From assembly GCA_006503475.1 (NCBI GenBank), contig RSEH01000068.1, forward strand, positions 111,499 to 175,498: a DNA stretch of 64,000 bases, given 5' to 3'. The position numbers were made by a program, and so were the translations under genes. The stretch's first letter is position 1. The number at the start of each line of letters is the position of its first letter. Source of the DNA: Stentor roeselii (Eukaryota > Ciliophora > Heterotrichea > Heterotrichida > Stentoridae). Positions 44,889 to 54,303 of this stretch are shown here, one piece after another. The notes beneath the pieces were generated by a model. The model saw nothing but the letters and a program-made list of their open reading frames with translations, had not been told where the DNA came from and searched no databases.

Positions 44889-47888
44889 ATGGAGCGTCAA
44901 GCACCTAACTCCCAGGCTATATCACTGCCTAAAATCAAGACAAAATTTAGGTCATTAACCAAAGATCAATTAGAAAAATCTAAATTTGAAAACTCTCCTT
45001 ACAAACGTCTCCCTCGAATTAAGAAGATGAATAAGTCAGTTTCTAGTTCTCTTTCAAGCTTTCCTTCAGTTTCTTTGAACCTGACGTCATCAAATAACTT
45101 AATCCCTGAAAACGACTTAGTTCACTTGACAAGCGAGTTGCAATCAAATAAAGTACCTTCCCCAATAATCAAGACCTATTCAGAACTGCTAAAAAAGGTC
45201 TCCTCAACACGAGCAGGAGCCTTCATCAATAAAGAACTGGAAGACTTGTCAAGTCATTCCGCTCTTGTATTAAAGTGTCTCAAGTCATACGCCTCTTGGA
45301 AGGACAGTCTTGACACTGTTGCTGAAATGGTTGAATTTTTAGGAAAAAATCATGGATGGGTGAAGTTAAAAGATGTTGTTAATGAATGTGCATCTAGTCT
45401 TTCTACACATTCTTTACTCGCTCTTAATGTTTCTGAACTTGTTCTTGCTTGGAAGGAACATTTGAGGAGTAGTCTTTCTTGGAAGGGTGCCGTTGAATTC
45501 ATTGTGAAGGAAAGAGAGTTTTTTAGTGAACTTAAGGAAAGTTGTGACTTTTTAACTACTTCGCATATTCAGTCTGCATTTTGTGTTTGTAAAAGTGACC
45601 CGTTTTTGATTAGCTGCATGAAGGAAATACCTGCTCACAAAAAGAATACTTATAATTTTTCGGTTGATAAGAACAAGATTTTTTTAAACATGAGCAAAAA
45701 ACTGATTGAAAGAGTAAAGCAAATCACATTCGAATTCGAAAAGCAAGAAGAATACAAAAAAGCACCTGAAGACCCGTCTAAGTCAACCATAAAGCCAAAA
45801 CATCAGGCAAAGCACTCCGACATGAAAAAGATTTGCAAATTATTCTCAGACCGTTTAATTCTCGAATGTTTGTCATCCCTACTTCCACAGCTGGCACGAG
45901 AGTCCTCAATAGATGCCCTTTCCCAATCAATAACCAAAAAATACCTATCAAACCTTACCGGCCTAATAACAGAATCCGTGAAGCAATCACTAATCGAGTT
46001 CCAAAGCGAGATAAGCAGTAAAAATGCTGAAAAACTTCATCTTCACAACATAATCGAGTCAATAATCCGAAACCTAATCGAAGAAGAAATCTCAAATCTC
46101 AACCTTTTATCGCTATGCGAGTCTGAAGTCAATTCTCAACTAAAAATCCAATCACAAGCAGCTCGAAACCCAGAAGCAAAAAGACGCCTGACTCGAATAT
46201 CACTAAACTTCGAGTTAGAAAAGTTATCAGACCTTCTTTTTCACACCCTCGTTGAAGACTTCATTCAAGAGCCCTGGTTAATTCAACTCGCTGAAAACGG
46301 TTTTCAATTAAATCGACGAAAAACAATAATCCCTTCAGTCATCAACAATAAACCTGTAGAAGAAGTAGAAGATTTCGCTTTAGAAGTTTTCACTCCAGGC
46401 ATTCATAGCCCGAATCATATTACTGATAAAGAGTCTAGTTTTGAAGAGTCTTTTCAAGATGAGAGAAAAGAAGACAGTCCTAAAAAAATGTTTTCAAACA
46501 TGGCAGTTGATTTGAAAAATATTAAAATTGAACCTGTTAATGAAGATTTAATGTTTATGAAAAAGACTGTTGCTGGGTATTTCGAACAATTGCCGAAGGA
46601 ACTTTTTTGTTGTTTGGATGATGATTCGATTTGGGCTCAAAAGGAAAAATTTATTAATACTCAGTTTTTTTGGATTGTTTATGAAGGAAATGTTGCTGGA
46701 TTTTTTTGTTATTCTCAGGAAAATTTGGGAAATTGGATTGTTCATCATATTAGTTGTCTTAATATCAAGTTTTTTGAGGAACTTGTTGGAAATTTCAGGG
46801 AATTTTCTGGGTTGATTGGTGGTGATGTCGTTTTGCAGTTTAGAGAAGATGTGGTTAGGGTGAAGGTATTGGGTAATGTTTTGAAGAAGAAGAATTTTTT
46901 TATGGGGAAAAATGGAGGGGGGTTGGTGGAATATGTTAATAGAGGAGGAAAGGGAGTGACCAGTAATTTCCATTTCCACTTATCATCAGTCTGCACAATC
47001 GAAACAAGTAACTCATGTCCATTCAACCAAAAATCAGTTCCCGAAATGATCCACCTTGGTAACCATCACAGCATAATAAGCCTTCTCCTTCACTTCCTCT
47101 CCACGAAACCTCTTCAACCCTCCTTCGAAGAGACTCCAGTTCGTCTCCAGCAAGACCTAAACGAGCTTCTCGAAATAATCAACTCCTTAAACTTCCGATC
47201 ATACGACAAGATAAAAGTTGAAGACTCAGGAATCCATTTAATCGAAAAATGTGAAGAACTTGGCCTAAACTCTAATTTTTCGCAAAAGAACCCTGCATCA
47301 TTTTCTATAATCGATTTAGTCTTCGGTCTTTCATCAGTTTCATTCATAAGCCACTCAATATCAGGAAACAATTACAAGTACCTCCTTTTCCCGTCATTTC
47401 AAGTAAAAAGCGAAGACAGCACCTTGATGTTCATAGTCGCGACTTCAGACCCTGACATTTCAATTTTTTTCTTAAAATCGCCGAACATTAGAAGAGAACT
47501 TAATCAAGGACTTAAAGTTGGAAAGACTGACTTGTTTTACAATATCGACAATTTGATAAAATCTTTGCAAATTGATGAGAAATTTGAAGGAAATTTAATT
47601 GTTCCTTGCTTTAATAAGGTACTTATGGCTAAGGTACCTTGGATTGAAGGGTACTCGATTGAAACTGATTCAGGAAATTTGGTTGTTTCAGGTTTTCAGG
47701 AAAGTTTCAAGGTTTCTATGGAGTTCCTTGGAAACCCGAATAAAACTTTTAAATTTGCTGAGAATAAAAAACTTTTAATTGAAGATGATTTTGTTTTTGG
47801 AGTTTTTTCTAAACAGGTCCTGGACTCGATTGAATCTCCTTTTTATCTCGTGTTGATTGGAAGAGAAGATTTTGTAAAATGTAGTTAA
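44889..47888 (+). CDS. Unknown 999-residue protein
   Basis: 999 residues. The first 60 residues are basic and disordered. Residues about 80-480 are helical. A region near 555-680 (FFWIVYEGNVAGFFCYSQEN, NWIVHHISCLN, GGDVVLQFREDVVRVKVLG, KKKNFFMGKNGGGLVEYVN) has the strand-helix order of a GNAT-like acyltransferase fold, but the acetyl-CoA loop (Q/RxxGxG/A) is not evident, so this is weak. The last 300 residues form another alpha/beta domain (DSGIHLIEKCEELGLNSNF; ending with SPFYLVLIGREDFV). I do not recognise a family for the whole. The gene is notable for blocks of alternating strand composition, with switches near 45690, 46370 and 46965. Confidence 0.75.
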   Translation: MERQAPNSQAISLPKIKTKFRSLTKDQLEKSKFENSPYKRLPRIKKMNKSVSSSLSSFPSVSLNLTSSNNLIPENDLVHLTSELQSNKVPSPIIKTYSELLKKVSSTRAGAFINKELEDLSSHSALVLKCLKSYASWKDSLDTVAEMVEFLGKNHGWVKLKDVVNECASSLSTHSLLALNVSELVLAWKEHLRSSLSWKGAVEFIVKEREFFSELKESCDFLTTSHIQSAFCVCKSDPFLISCMKEIPAHKKNTYNFSVDKNKIFLNMSKKLIERVKQITFEFEKQEEYKKAPEDPSKSTIKPKHQAKHSDMKKICKLFSDRLILECLSSLLPQLARESSIDALSQSITKKYLSNLTGLITESVKQSLIEFQSEISSKNAEKLHLHNIIESIIRNLIEEEISNLNLLSLCESEVNSQLKIQSQAARNPEAKRRLTRISLNFELEKLSDLLFHTLVEDFIQEPWLIQLAENGFQLNRRKTIIPSVINNKPVEEVEDFALEVFTPGIHSPNHITDKESSFEESFQDERKEDSPKKMFSNMAVDLKNIKIEPVNEDLMFMKKTVAGYFEQLPKELFCCLDDDSIWAQKEKFINTQFFWIVYEGNVAGFFCYSQENLGNWIVHHISCLNIKFFEELVGNFREFSGLIGGDVVLQFREDVVRVKVLGNVLKKKNFFMGKNGGGLVEYVNRGGKGVTSNFHFHLSSVCTIETSNSCPFNQKSVPEMIHLGNHHSIISLLLHFLSTKPLQPSFEETPVRLQQDLNELLEIINSLNFRSYDKIKVEDSGIHLIEKCEELGLNSNFSQKNPASFSIIDLVFGLSSVSFISHSISGNNYKYLLFPSFQVKSEDSTLMFIVATSDPDISIFFLKSPNIRRELNQGLKVGKTDLFYNIDNLIKSLQIDEKFEGNLIVPCFNKVLMAKVPWIEGYSIETDSGNLVVSGFQESFKVSMEFLGNPNKTFKFAENKKLLIEDDFVFGVFSKQVLDSIESPFYLVLIGREDFVKCS

Positions 47889-47916
47889 TCTTCACTATTT
47901 AAATTACAAATATAAA

Positions 47917-48486
47917 CTATTTCCAGAACCTTTTCTCAAATTCAGCAACTTGATACATACTTCTAATGTTTTTCTTCCAGTTAAACTCTCTCTCTGACCT
48001 TTTAAAAGAATACGCTTTGGCCTTCCCGGCATGATCAGGCGTATATCGACCAACTCCAGGATTTTCCAGGTTTTCAACTAGTTTTAAATTATGTCCTGTT
48101 CTTTTAAAGCTGAAACTCGGAGAAATCGAATCAGAAAAATTTAAACTTCTGCTTATTTTTTCTTTTCTTGAAAAAACTTGAATCATTTCATCTCTTTTTG
48201 TTTTCATTCCACGAAATCTGCTGCTTTGGCCGATTTTTACTGAAGGGGTTCGAGTTTTAGTTGATAAAAACTTGTCTTTTGGGTTGTATCGGCCTGGACC
48301 TAACATGTCTTCGAAATCGTCGAATAAGGGCTTTTTTGGCTTTGATAACTCTGAGAGTCGACCTGAAGGTTTTGAGGGTTTTATTCGATTATCGCGTTTT
48401 GACTTCAGAGCTTTTAAGAAGTTTTCAAATCTTTGGTCCAGTTGGTCTGGGTGCAGCCTTAAACTGAAGTTTTGCCCATTTTTCAT
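47917..48486 (-). CDS. SHIPPO/STPGR-repeat protein
   Basis: 189 residues. Two clear SHIPPO-type motifs, MLGPGRYNPKDKFLST and NPGVGRYTPDHAG, fit the PGPGxYxP pattern of ODF3/CIMAP and other axonemal or microtubule-inner proteins. It is basic (RSERE, KSKRDNR) and otherwise disordered, a common plan for proteins that line the lumen of cilia. Length is short compared with animal ODF3 (about 250). Axonemal location is inferred from the motif. Confidence 0.78.
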   Translation of the reverse strand: MKNGQNFSLRLHPDQLDQRFENFLKALKSKRDNRIKPSKPSGRLSELSKPKKPLFDDFEDMLGPGRYNPKDKFLSTKTRTPSVKIGQSSRFRGMKTKRDEMIQVFSRKEKISRSLNFSDSISPSFSFKRTGHNLKLVENLENPGVGRYTPDHAGKAKAYSFKRSEREFNWKKNIRSMYQVAEFEKRFWK

Positions 48487-48717
48487 GAAAAATATGAAAA
48501 TTTTAGATTAAAATAAGATTTCGGAGGATGGTTTAGTGGAAAGTAAGAGGTTTTAGATAGTTTTAGTTGAAGGATGAATTTTTTTTTGGGGAATTTTGAT
48601 TGGGGATTTTTTGAGTATTTTTAGAGATTTTATTGAAATTTTGAAAATTTATAGATAATTGGAATAATTGGTATTTTTTTATGTTCTACATTTTTTATAT
48701 CTAAGAATGTTTATAAA

Positions 48718-49989
48718 ATGAACTACGGAATGCCTCTGGGTGGACAGCAAGGTGGTGGAATGATACCTCCCAACAATCCAATACCACAACCATCGCAACA
48801 TGGTAATTATGGACCAGCTATGGGAGGACCAGCTATGGGAATGCCTGGACTGGCAGGACGAGGAATGGGAGCTCCTGGAATGGGAGGTCCTGCAATGGGA
48901 GGTCCTCCAATGGGTGGTATGGGAGGTCCTGCAATGGGAGGTCCTCCAATGGGTGGTATGGTAGGTATTGGAGGTATGGGAGGTCCTGGGATTGGAGGTC
49001 CAGCAATAGGAGGACGAGGAATCGGAATGCCTGGAATGGCAGGACCTGGAATTGCAGGACCTGGAATTGCAGGACTTGGAATGGCAGGACCTGGAATGGG
49101 AGGACCTGGAATTGCAGGACCTGGAATGGGAGGACCTGGAATGGGAATGCCTGGAATGGGAATGCCTGGAATGGGAATGCCTGGAATGGGAATGCCTGGA
49201 ATGGGAGGACGAGGAATGGGAGGACCTGGAATGGGAATGCCTGGAATGGGAGGACGAGGAATGGGAGGACCTGGAATTGGAGGACCTGGAATGGGAGGAC
49301 CTGGAATGGGTGGACCTGGAATGGGTGGACCTGTAATGGGAGGACCTGTAATGGGAGGACCTGGAATGGGAGGACCTGGAATGGGAGGACCTGGAATGGG
49401 AGGACTTGGAATGGGTGGGCCAGGCTTTGCTGGGCCAGGTATAGGTATGCCTACAAATGCTCCTGTTCAAAATAGCAACCCATTCTACGTCGCTGCAGCT
49501 CAGAATGCAGGCCAAAAAACATTTGCAAAAATGACCTGGTCATTTTTAGATGACACTGGGAAATTCATTAATTATGATGACACTATTTCTGCAATGATTG
49601 AGAGCGCTTATCAAAATAACAGTCAATTCGTTGAAATAACTATAAACGGATCTTCATATATTGTGAATTTTTCAGCTCCTTTCAGTCAGTATTCAAAGGC
49701 AGGAAAAGGAATTGAAAGAGAAGTTAAGAGAAATGATGGATCCAGTCAACCTATTCTTGAAAGGGGTCAGGCCGTTTGGAAATGGAAAGATGATGATCAA
49801 CAGTTCAAACCATATGAAGCGAAAGCATGCATCATGATCGAAAGAGCTTATCGAAATAATCAAACTCATGTTATTGTTTGGGGCAATAACAATAAGGCTT
49901 ATTTTATTGATTTGACTGATAAAAACAGCATGTTCCAGTTAAATGAAGTAACAAGATATAAGAGACCTATTCAAAGACAAGTAAATTAA
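48718..49989 (+). CDS. Gly/Met/Pro-repeat protein with two WWE domains
   Basis: 423 residues. Residues about 28-242 are a low-complexity repeat with units GMGGP, GMGMP, GIAGP and GRGMGGP. The C-terminal part has two WWE-type domains: the first (about 272-338) begins MTWSFLDDTGKFINYDD and ends YSKAGKGIEREVKR; the second (about 351-421) begins AVWKWKDDDQQFKPYEA and ends QLNEVTRYKRPIQRQ. WWE domains bind ADP-ribose or iso-ADP-ribose in PARPs and ubiquitin ligases. The key W, the Y before the central helix, and the R/Q near the end are visible. No catalytic PARP or RING domain is present. A disordered repeat plus a double ADP-ribose reader suggests a condensate scaffold. Confidence 0.88.
   Translation: MNYGMPLGGQQGGGMIPPNNPIPQPSQHGNYGPAMGGPAMGMPGLAGRGMGAPGMGGPAMGGPPMGGMGGPAMGGPPMGGMVGIGGMGGPGIGGPAIGGRGIGMPGMAGPGIAGPGIAGLGMAGPGMGGPGIAGPGMGGPGMGMPGMGMPGMGMPGMGMPGMGGRGMGGPGMGMPGMGGRGMGGPGIGGPGMGGPGMGGPGMGGPVMGGPVMGGPGMGGPGMGGPGMGGLGMGGPGFAGPGIGMPTNAPVQNSNPFYVAAAQNAGQKTFAKMTWSFLDDTGKFINYDDTISAMIESAYQNNSQFVEITINGSSYIVNFSAPFSQYSKAGKGIEREVKRNDGSSQPILERGQAVWKWKDDDQQFKPYEAKACIMIERAYRNNQTHVIVWGNNNKAYFIDLTDKNSMFQLNEVTRYKRPIQRQVN
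48820..49440 (+). repeat. 15-nt tandem array coding for GMGGP-type units
   Basis: About forty 15-nt units of the form GGAATGGGAGGACCT, with variants GGAATGGGAATGCCT and GGAATTGCAGGACCT. Many copies are identical at nucleotide level, including third codon positions, so they expanded recently by DNA slippage or unequal crossing over. The strand is almost all purine (G and A) with periodic CCT. The purine run may form unusual structures (triplex or G-quadruplex). Confidence 0.9.
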
Positions 49990-50353
49990 ATTTTAGGTAA
50001 TGTTTATTCACTTTGGTTAACTTATAACTTTTATTGTTATTTATGGACCTTTTCCAATTTCTTAAGCATTAAAAATCGATAAGTTCTTGGATAGAGAAAT
50101 TTTTATAGTCTAAGATGTAATATTATCAATATTTGTAAAAGGTGCATGCTTTTATTGATTTATCTTTATAAGAAAAGGAGAATGGAAATAATAAACAACA
50201 TTCTAGCTTCATTTCCTCAATAAAATATAATAAAGTTAAAGTCTCACTAAAACAGATGAATCAAACTCCTTAACCTTGAAAATCTTAGAAATCCCTAAAT
50301 ATATTCTAAAATTCCCATAAAACTAAAAAACCCTTACAAAATGTCTATATTTT
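49990..50353. other. Intergenic spacer
   Basis: AT-rich DNA between the WWE gene and the degenerate copy. The last part (50270-50353) is C/A-rich and G-poor, as seen before start codons, so the degenerate copy once had, or still has, a promoter-like leader. Confidence 0.6.
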
Positions 50354-51230
50354 ATGGCATATAACCCATTCAACTATCAGAATCCCAACATGATGATTCC
50401 AAATCACCCAAACCAAATCATCGGAGTGAATCCAGGAAGTCCCAAATCCATTCCAACTCCGATGATTCTCTGAGACTACTCATGAAGCCTCAATACAATC
50501 CCGTATCAAATCCGACCCCATCTTACCAAAACATGAAAAATTTCAAGGCGAGATGAGAATCCAATGGGAGCTTATCAATTTCTTGACAATCGATTTCCCT
50601 AACAAAATTTTTACCATCAAAGTATTCCCAATTCATCAGGTCTTCCATAAAACATCAGATATGGAGTTCCTGATAATCCAAATCAAGTATTTCAAAGCAG
50701 CATGATGATAAACCCAAATCAAGTTTATGAAAACGTCTTCACAGCACCTTCATCAACCCCGCAAGTAGTTTAATCGGATATGATTGGTCTTACTTAGACG
50801 ATAAAGGGACTTTGTTAATTATGACGTTGCTACTTCCAGGGTGATTGAAGGTGCATATCAAAGGAATTCACCTCATATTGAGATTTTAGTCAATGGTCAA
50901 CCTTATATTGTAAAATATTCTTTTGCTTTTTCTCAGATTTATAAAGGCGGAAGGGGTGGAAAGAGAAGTTAGGAGAAATGATGGAAATATTACCTGAGAC
51001 TTGAAAAAGGACAGGTTTCTTGGTTTTGGTAGATGGATACTGGAGGGTGTTAGAAGTATGAGGATAAAGAATGTATTTTAATTGAAAGGCTTTTCAGGGA
51101 AATCAAGATTATTTGATTATTAGGGGAAATAATAAAGCACACTTTATTAACTTAAGTGATCATCACAATATGTTTCAGTTTAATTAAGTCACTAAATATA
51201 GAAGAACTATCAAAAGTAAAATTAATTAAA
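50354..51230 (+). pseudogene. Decayed paralogue of the WWE protein
   Basis: From ATG at 50354 a frame reads MAYNPFNYQNPNMMIPNHPN and soon hits TGA. In broken frames the first WWE domain is recognisable: YDWSYLDDKGT (frame 1), NYDVATSRVIEGAYQRN and VNGQPYIVKYSFAFSQIYKG (frame 2), then GVEREVRRNDGN (frame 3), each matching residues of the WWE domain at 49540-49740 in order. At least two frameshifts and several stops separate them. The second WWE domain is mostly gone, with traces before 51230. No long GMGGP repeat is present; the N-terminus is instead Asn/Pro/Met-rich. So it is probably an old duplicate in which the repeat differed or was lost. Confidence 0.85.
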
Positions 51231-51399
51231 AAACGATTATTTCCTAATAATTGTGTAAATCAAGAACACCTTAACAATTACCCAAAAACCTAAAAAAAGC
51301 TAATTACTAAAAATAATCATTTTTCAATATATTCAAATATTAAATTTCCTTTAAACCCTTCACTCATCTCATGTGTGAAATAATTAATAATATAACCTA

Positions 51400-54303
51400 T
51401 CACTTATTCTTAAAATAATCGTCCAAAGGTCCATCCTGACTTTTTTGTATTTTGACAAGAGGAGGTTCAGCAGAAGTTTCCTTTTTCCTCTTTCCAATTT
51501 CCCCAGGGTTTCTTTTTTCCTCAAACTCTTTTTCAAGAATCCTAATCAAGCTATCAACCCTTCTCTGCAATTCCCCAGTAGTCCTGCTCCTAAGCATATA
51601 ATCAAATTTAAACATAAAACTTTTTCTAATTCGACTTTTCAATACTTCCCAATTTCCATACCCAACAAGTTTCGCCATACAAATCAAATACCTGTCGTTT
51701 TCATTAGTGAAAATTCTAGACTTATGAGAAGAACTAGTATCAAAAGTAAGTTCTCTCCAAGGGTCTTTATATTGAGAGAATTTTTGATCAAGGATACTTT
51801 GTGAATGTTTGTGTTTTTCTACAAGATTCTCTCTTTTTTCAATAGTTTTAATAATTTTTTCCTTATCTGCAAGTTCATCAAGTCGATTCCAAAAGACTTC
51901 TGAGTATTCTTTGACCTGTTCTTCAGTTTTATTTCCCATGACTTCTGCAATCATCGCATGTGCATCTTTTCCATACAATTCACAAGCTTTGATAAAAGAA
52001 TTATAATCTTTACGGTTCCAGTCAAAACCAGTGGCAAGAAGTGATTCAAGTTCATTTTTTTCTTCTTCATTGCATTCCTTGTTAAAGTCCTTTTTCTGAA
52101 GTTCTACTAAACGAATCCGATTTTCATAAAACTTAAAGTCCGGTGCAGGTTTAAACTCTTTTGGCTTTGGAGTCCCTGCCTGGTTGAAGTTGAATTTATT
52201 ATCCAAATTATAAGTCGTTTGTAGTTTTCTCTCTCGTCGTGCATTAAGTTCTTCTAAAATCTTATCATGAACTGCTTTTTGAATAACTTCACGAGACTCT
52301 TCCTTTCTTTTCTTGGAGTAGTCCACACTTTCAAAGTTCCACATATCAATTTTACTTTCAAAGTCGATAAGATTTTTCTTTTTTTCCAGTTGTTTTTCAA
52401 GTTCATTAGAAATATTACTCATTTTCTGCTCACCTCGAGAAAGCATTTGTTCAAGTTCTTGTTCAGTGATGTCAGTTTCTGTTTGAGTTGCATTAAAGAT
52501 CTGATCAGCTCCATAATGAAGCATTTCTTGAAGTTCTTCTTTGTCAAGTGATTTATGTCGAGGTGCCAGGCGGCCTGTTTGAATTACGAGTGAATCAAGT
52601 TTAAGTCTAAGACATTGTCTTTCAATCATCCGCTCTTCAAGAGAGTCTTTCGTGACAAGGCGATAAACGTTTACTTGCTTTGTTTGGCCAATGCGATGAG
52701 CTCGGTCCATCGCTTGAAGGTCCATCTGAGGGTTCCAGTCACTGTCAAAGATAATCACGGTGTCAGCTGAAGCCAGGTTGATTCCAAGACCCCCTGCACG
52801 AGTAGACAACAGAAAAATGAAGTACTTTGACCCAGGTTTAGTGAACTTGACCATCATTTTTTCTCTTTCATAAATATCAGTAGTTCCATCAAGTCTACAG
52901 AATTTGTACTCTCTCATATTGCAGTAGTCTTCAAGAATATCAAGCATTGTAGTCATCTGTGAAAATATTAAAACTTGTGAATTGTTTTCTTTTAATTTTG
53001 GTAAAAGTCGGTCGATTAATTTCATTTTTCCGGAATTTTGAACTAAATGCTCGCCGAAGTCACTTTCGTTTTCGTCTTCCATTTTAGGAAAGAGATAAGG
53101 ATGGTTGCATACTTTTCTTAGTTGCATCACGATGTTTAAATAGTGACTTTTGTTGTCGTGTTTGCAGAGCTCGTTGGTTAAGATTTTTTTGTAGAGGTCT
53201 TTTTGCATTGGAGTCATGCCCATTGTTACTAAAATTTCTCTTTTTGGAGGAATTCCTCTTTCGACCTCGATTTTTGTCCTTCTTAAGATGAATGGTTTTA
53301 AGATTTTATGAAGCTGTTGAACCATTTTCACGTTTTTCTTCTCGATTTCGTTTTCAGTTAGACCTTCTTCTGCTCCTAGTTTAAACCATTCGTCGAAGTC
53401 CGAACTGGAACTGAATAAGTCGGGAAGTAAAAAGTTGAGGAGGGACCAAAGCTCGTGGAGGTTGTTTTGGAGAGGAGTTCCTGTTATTAGTAGACGATTT
53501 AAAGTACCGAGTTTTCGGATTAGTTGGGAAAGGTTTGATTCGTCGTTTTTTATCTTGTGGGCTTCGTCTATGATGAGAAACTTCCAGGTGAACTTTTTGA
53601 GCGTTGAGTGACAAAGATTAATCCCTTCATAACTCGTAATACAAACATCAAACTTCCCAGGAGTTAATTCATTTTTAATAATTTCTTCACGAAAAGGTTT
53701 CGCCGCAATAAGTTTAACCGTTTTAATAACCGGGCACCACTTTTCAAACTCTTTAATCCAATTACCAAGGGTAGACTTTGGCACTACAATCAAATGAGGT
53801 CCCTTAATTCCTTCCTGTTCCCTTAAATAAGCCAAAAAGCTGATAGTTTGAATAGTTTTTCCAAGTCCCATCTCATCTGCAAGTATTCCATTGATTCCAG
53901 CCTTGTAAAGCGAAATCAGCCAATTAACGCCATCGACCTGATACACCCTGAGCTCTCCGTTTTTAATAATTGACGGCTGAGAAGTCAAGCGAAAAAGCTT
54001 CCGTTCATGAGACATCTCTTCGAAGATATCGTCGTCGTCTCGGTTTCGAGAAGTCCTCTTCTTCCTTGACTGTCTTTTTCCTGATCTCTCATTTGAAAGT
54101 TGGTAGTCACCATTGAACAAATAATTCGCATAATGTTCTGCCTGGGAAAGCAAGTAATTCAACTTGTCGTTCGTGTCACTTGCCTGCTTTATGAACTTTT
54201 TCTGCTCAATTTTTAGTTTCTTTGCAAAGTTTAGATGATTTTTCATTGTGTCTTCAAGTGAATTTGAACCATCACTCATTGCTGACTCTGCTCCCACTTC
54301 CAT
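51400..54303 (-). CDS. SMARCA5/ISWI: ISWI-type chromatin-remodelling ATPase
   Basis: 967 residues. The SNF2 ATPase covers about 115-600: GILADEMGLGKTIQTISFL (Walker A, near 144), LIIDEAHKIKND (DEAH, near 249), LITGTPLQNNLHELWSLLNF, RRTKIEVERGIPPKRE, FIFLLSTRAGGLGINLASAD and RAHRIGQTKQVNVYRL (helicase motif VI). The C-terminus carries HAND-SANT-SLIDE: SANT near 760-810 (GFDWNRKDYNSFIKACELYG), SLIDE near 868-920 (FTNENDRYLICMAKLVGYGNW). ISWI slides and spaces nucleosomes on ATP hydrolysis, and the size and domain order match SNF2H. The first 115 residues include basic KRQSRKKRTSRNR. Large macronuclei with many genome copies need spacing factors; any special role is inference. Confidence 0.97.
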   Translation of the reverse strand: MEVGAESAMSDGSNSLEDTMKNHLNFAKKLKIEQKKFIKQASDTNDKLNYLLSQAEHYANYLFNGDYQLSNERSGKRQSRKKRTSRNRDDDDIFEEMSHERKLFRLTSQPSIIKNGELRVYQVDGVNWLISLYKAGINGILADEMGLGKTIQTISFLAYLREQEGIKGPHLIVVPKSTLGNWIKEFEKWCPVIKTVKLIAAKPFREEIIKNELTPGKFDVCITSYEGINLCHSTLKKFTWKFLIIDEAHKIKNDESNLSQLIRKLGTLNRLLITGTPLQNNLHELWSLLNFLLPDLFSSSSDFDEWFKLGAEEGLTENEIEKKNVKMVQQLHKILKPFILRRTKIEVERGIPPKREILVTMGMTPMQKDLYKKILTNELCKHDNKSHYLNIVMQLRKVCNHPYLFPKMEDENESDFGEHLVQNSGKMKLIDRLLPKLKENNSQVLIFSQMTTMLDILEDYCNMREYKFCRLDGTTDIYEREKMMVKFTKPGSKYFIFLLSTRAGGLGINLASADTVIIFDSDWNPQMDLQAMDRAHRIGQTKQVNVYRLVTKDSLEERMIERQCLRLKLDSLVIQTGRLAPRHKSLDKEELQEMLHYGADQIFNATQTETDITEQELEQMLSRGEQKMSNISNELEKQLEKKKNLIDFESKIDMWNFESVDYSKKRKEESREVIQKAVHDKILEELNARRERKLQTTYNLDNKFNFNQAGTPKPKEFKPAPDFKFYENRIRLVELQKKDFNKECNEEEKNELESLLATGFDWNRKDYNSFIKACELYGKDAHAMIAEVMGNKTEEQVKEYSEVFWNRLDELADKEKIIKTIEKRENLVEKHKHSQSILDQKFSQYKDPWRELTFDTSSSHKSRIFTNENDRYLICMAKLVGYGNWEVLKSRIRKSFMFKFDYMLRSRTTGELQRRVDSLIRILEKEFEEKRNPGEIGKRKKETSAEPPLVKIQKSQDGPLDDYFKNK

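Noticed and set aside
47700-47880. Serpin-like ending (SPFYLVLIG) of the 999-aa protein
   Set aside because: Only the last few residues look similar; no serpin shutter or reactive loop was seen.
48679-49515. Minus-strand frame full of His/Ser/Arg (SRSSHSRSSHS) across the GMGGP repeat
   Set aside because: It is a mirror of the 15-nt tandem array; the plus frame has ATG, a leader-like upstream region and two WWE domains.
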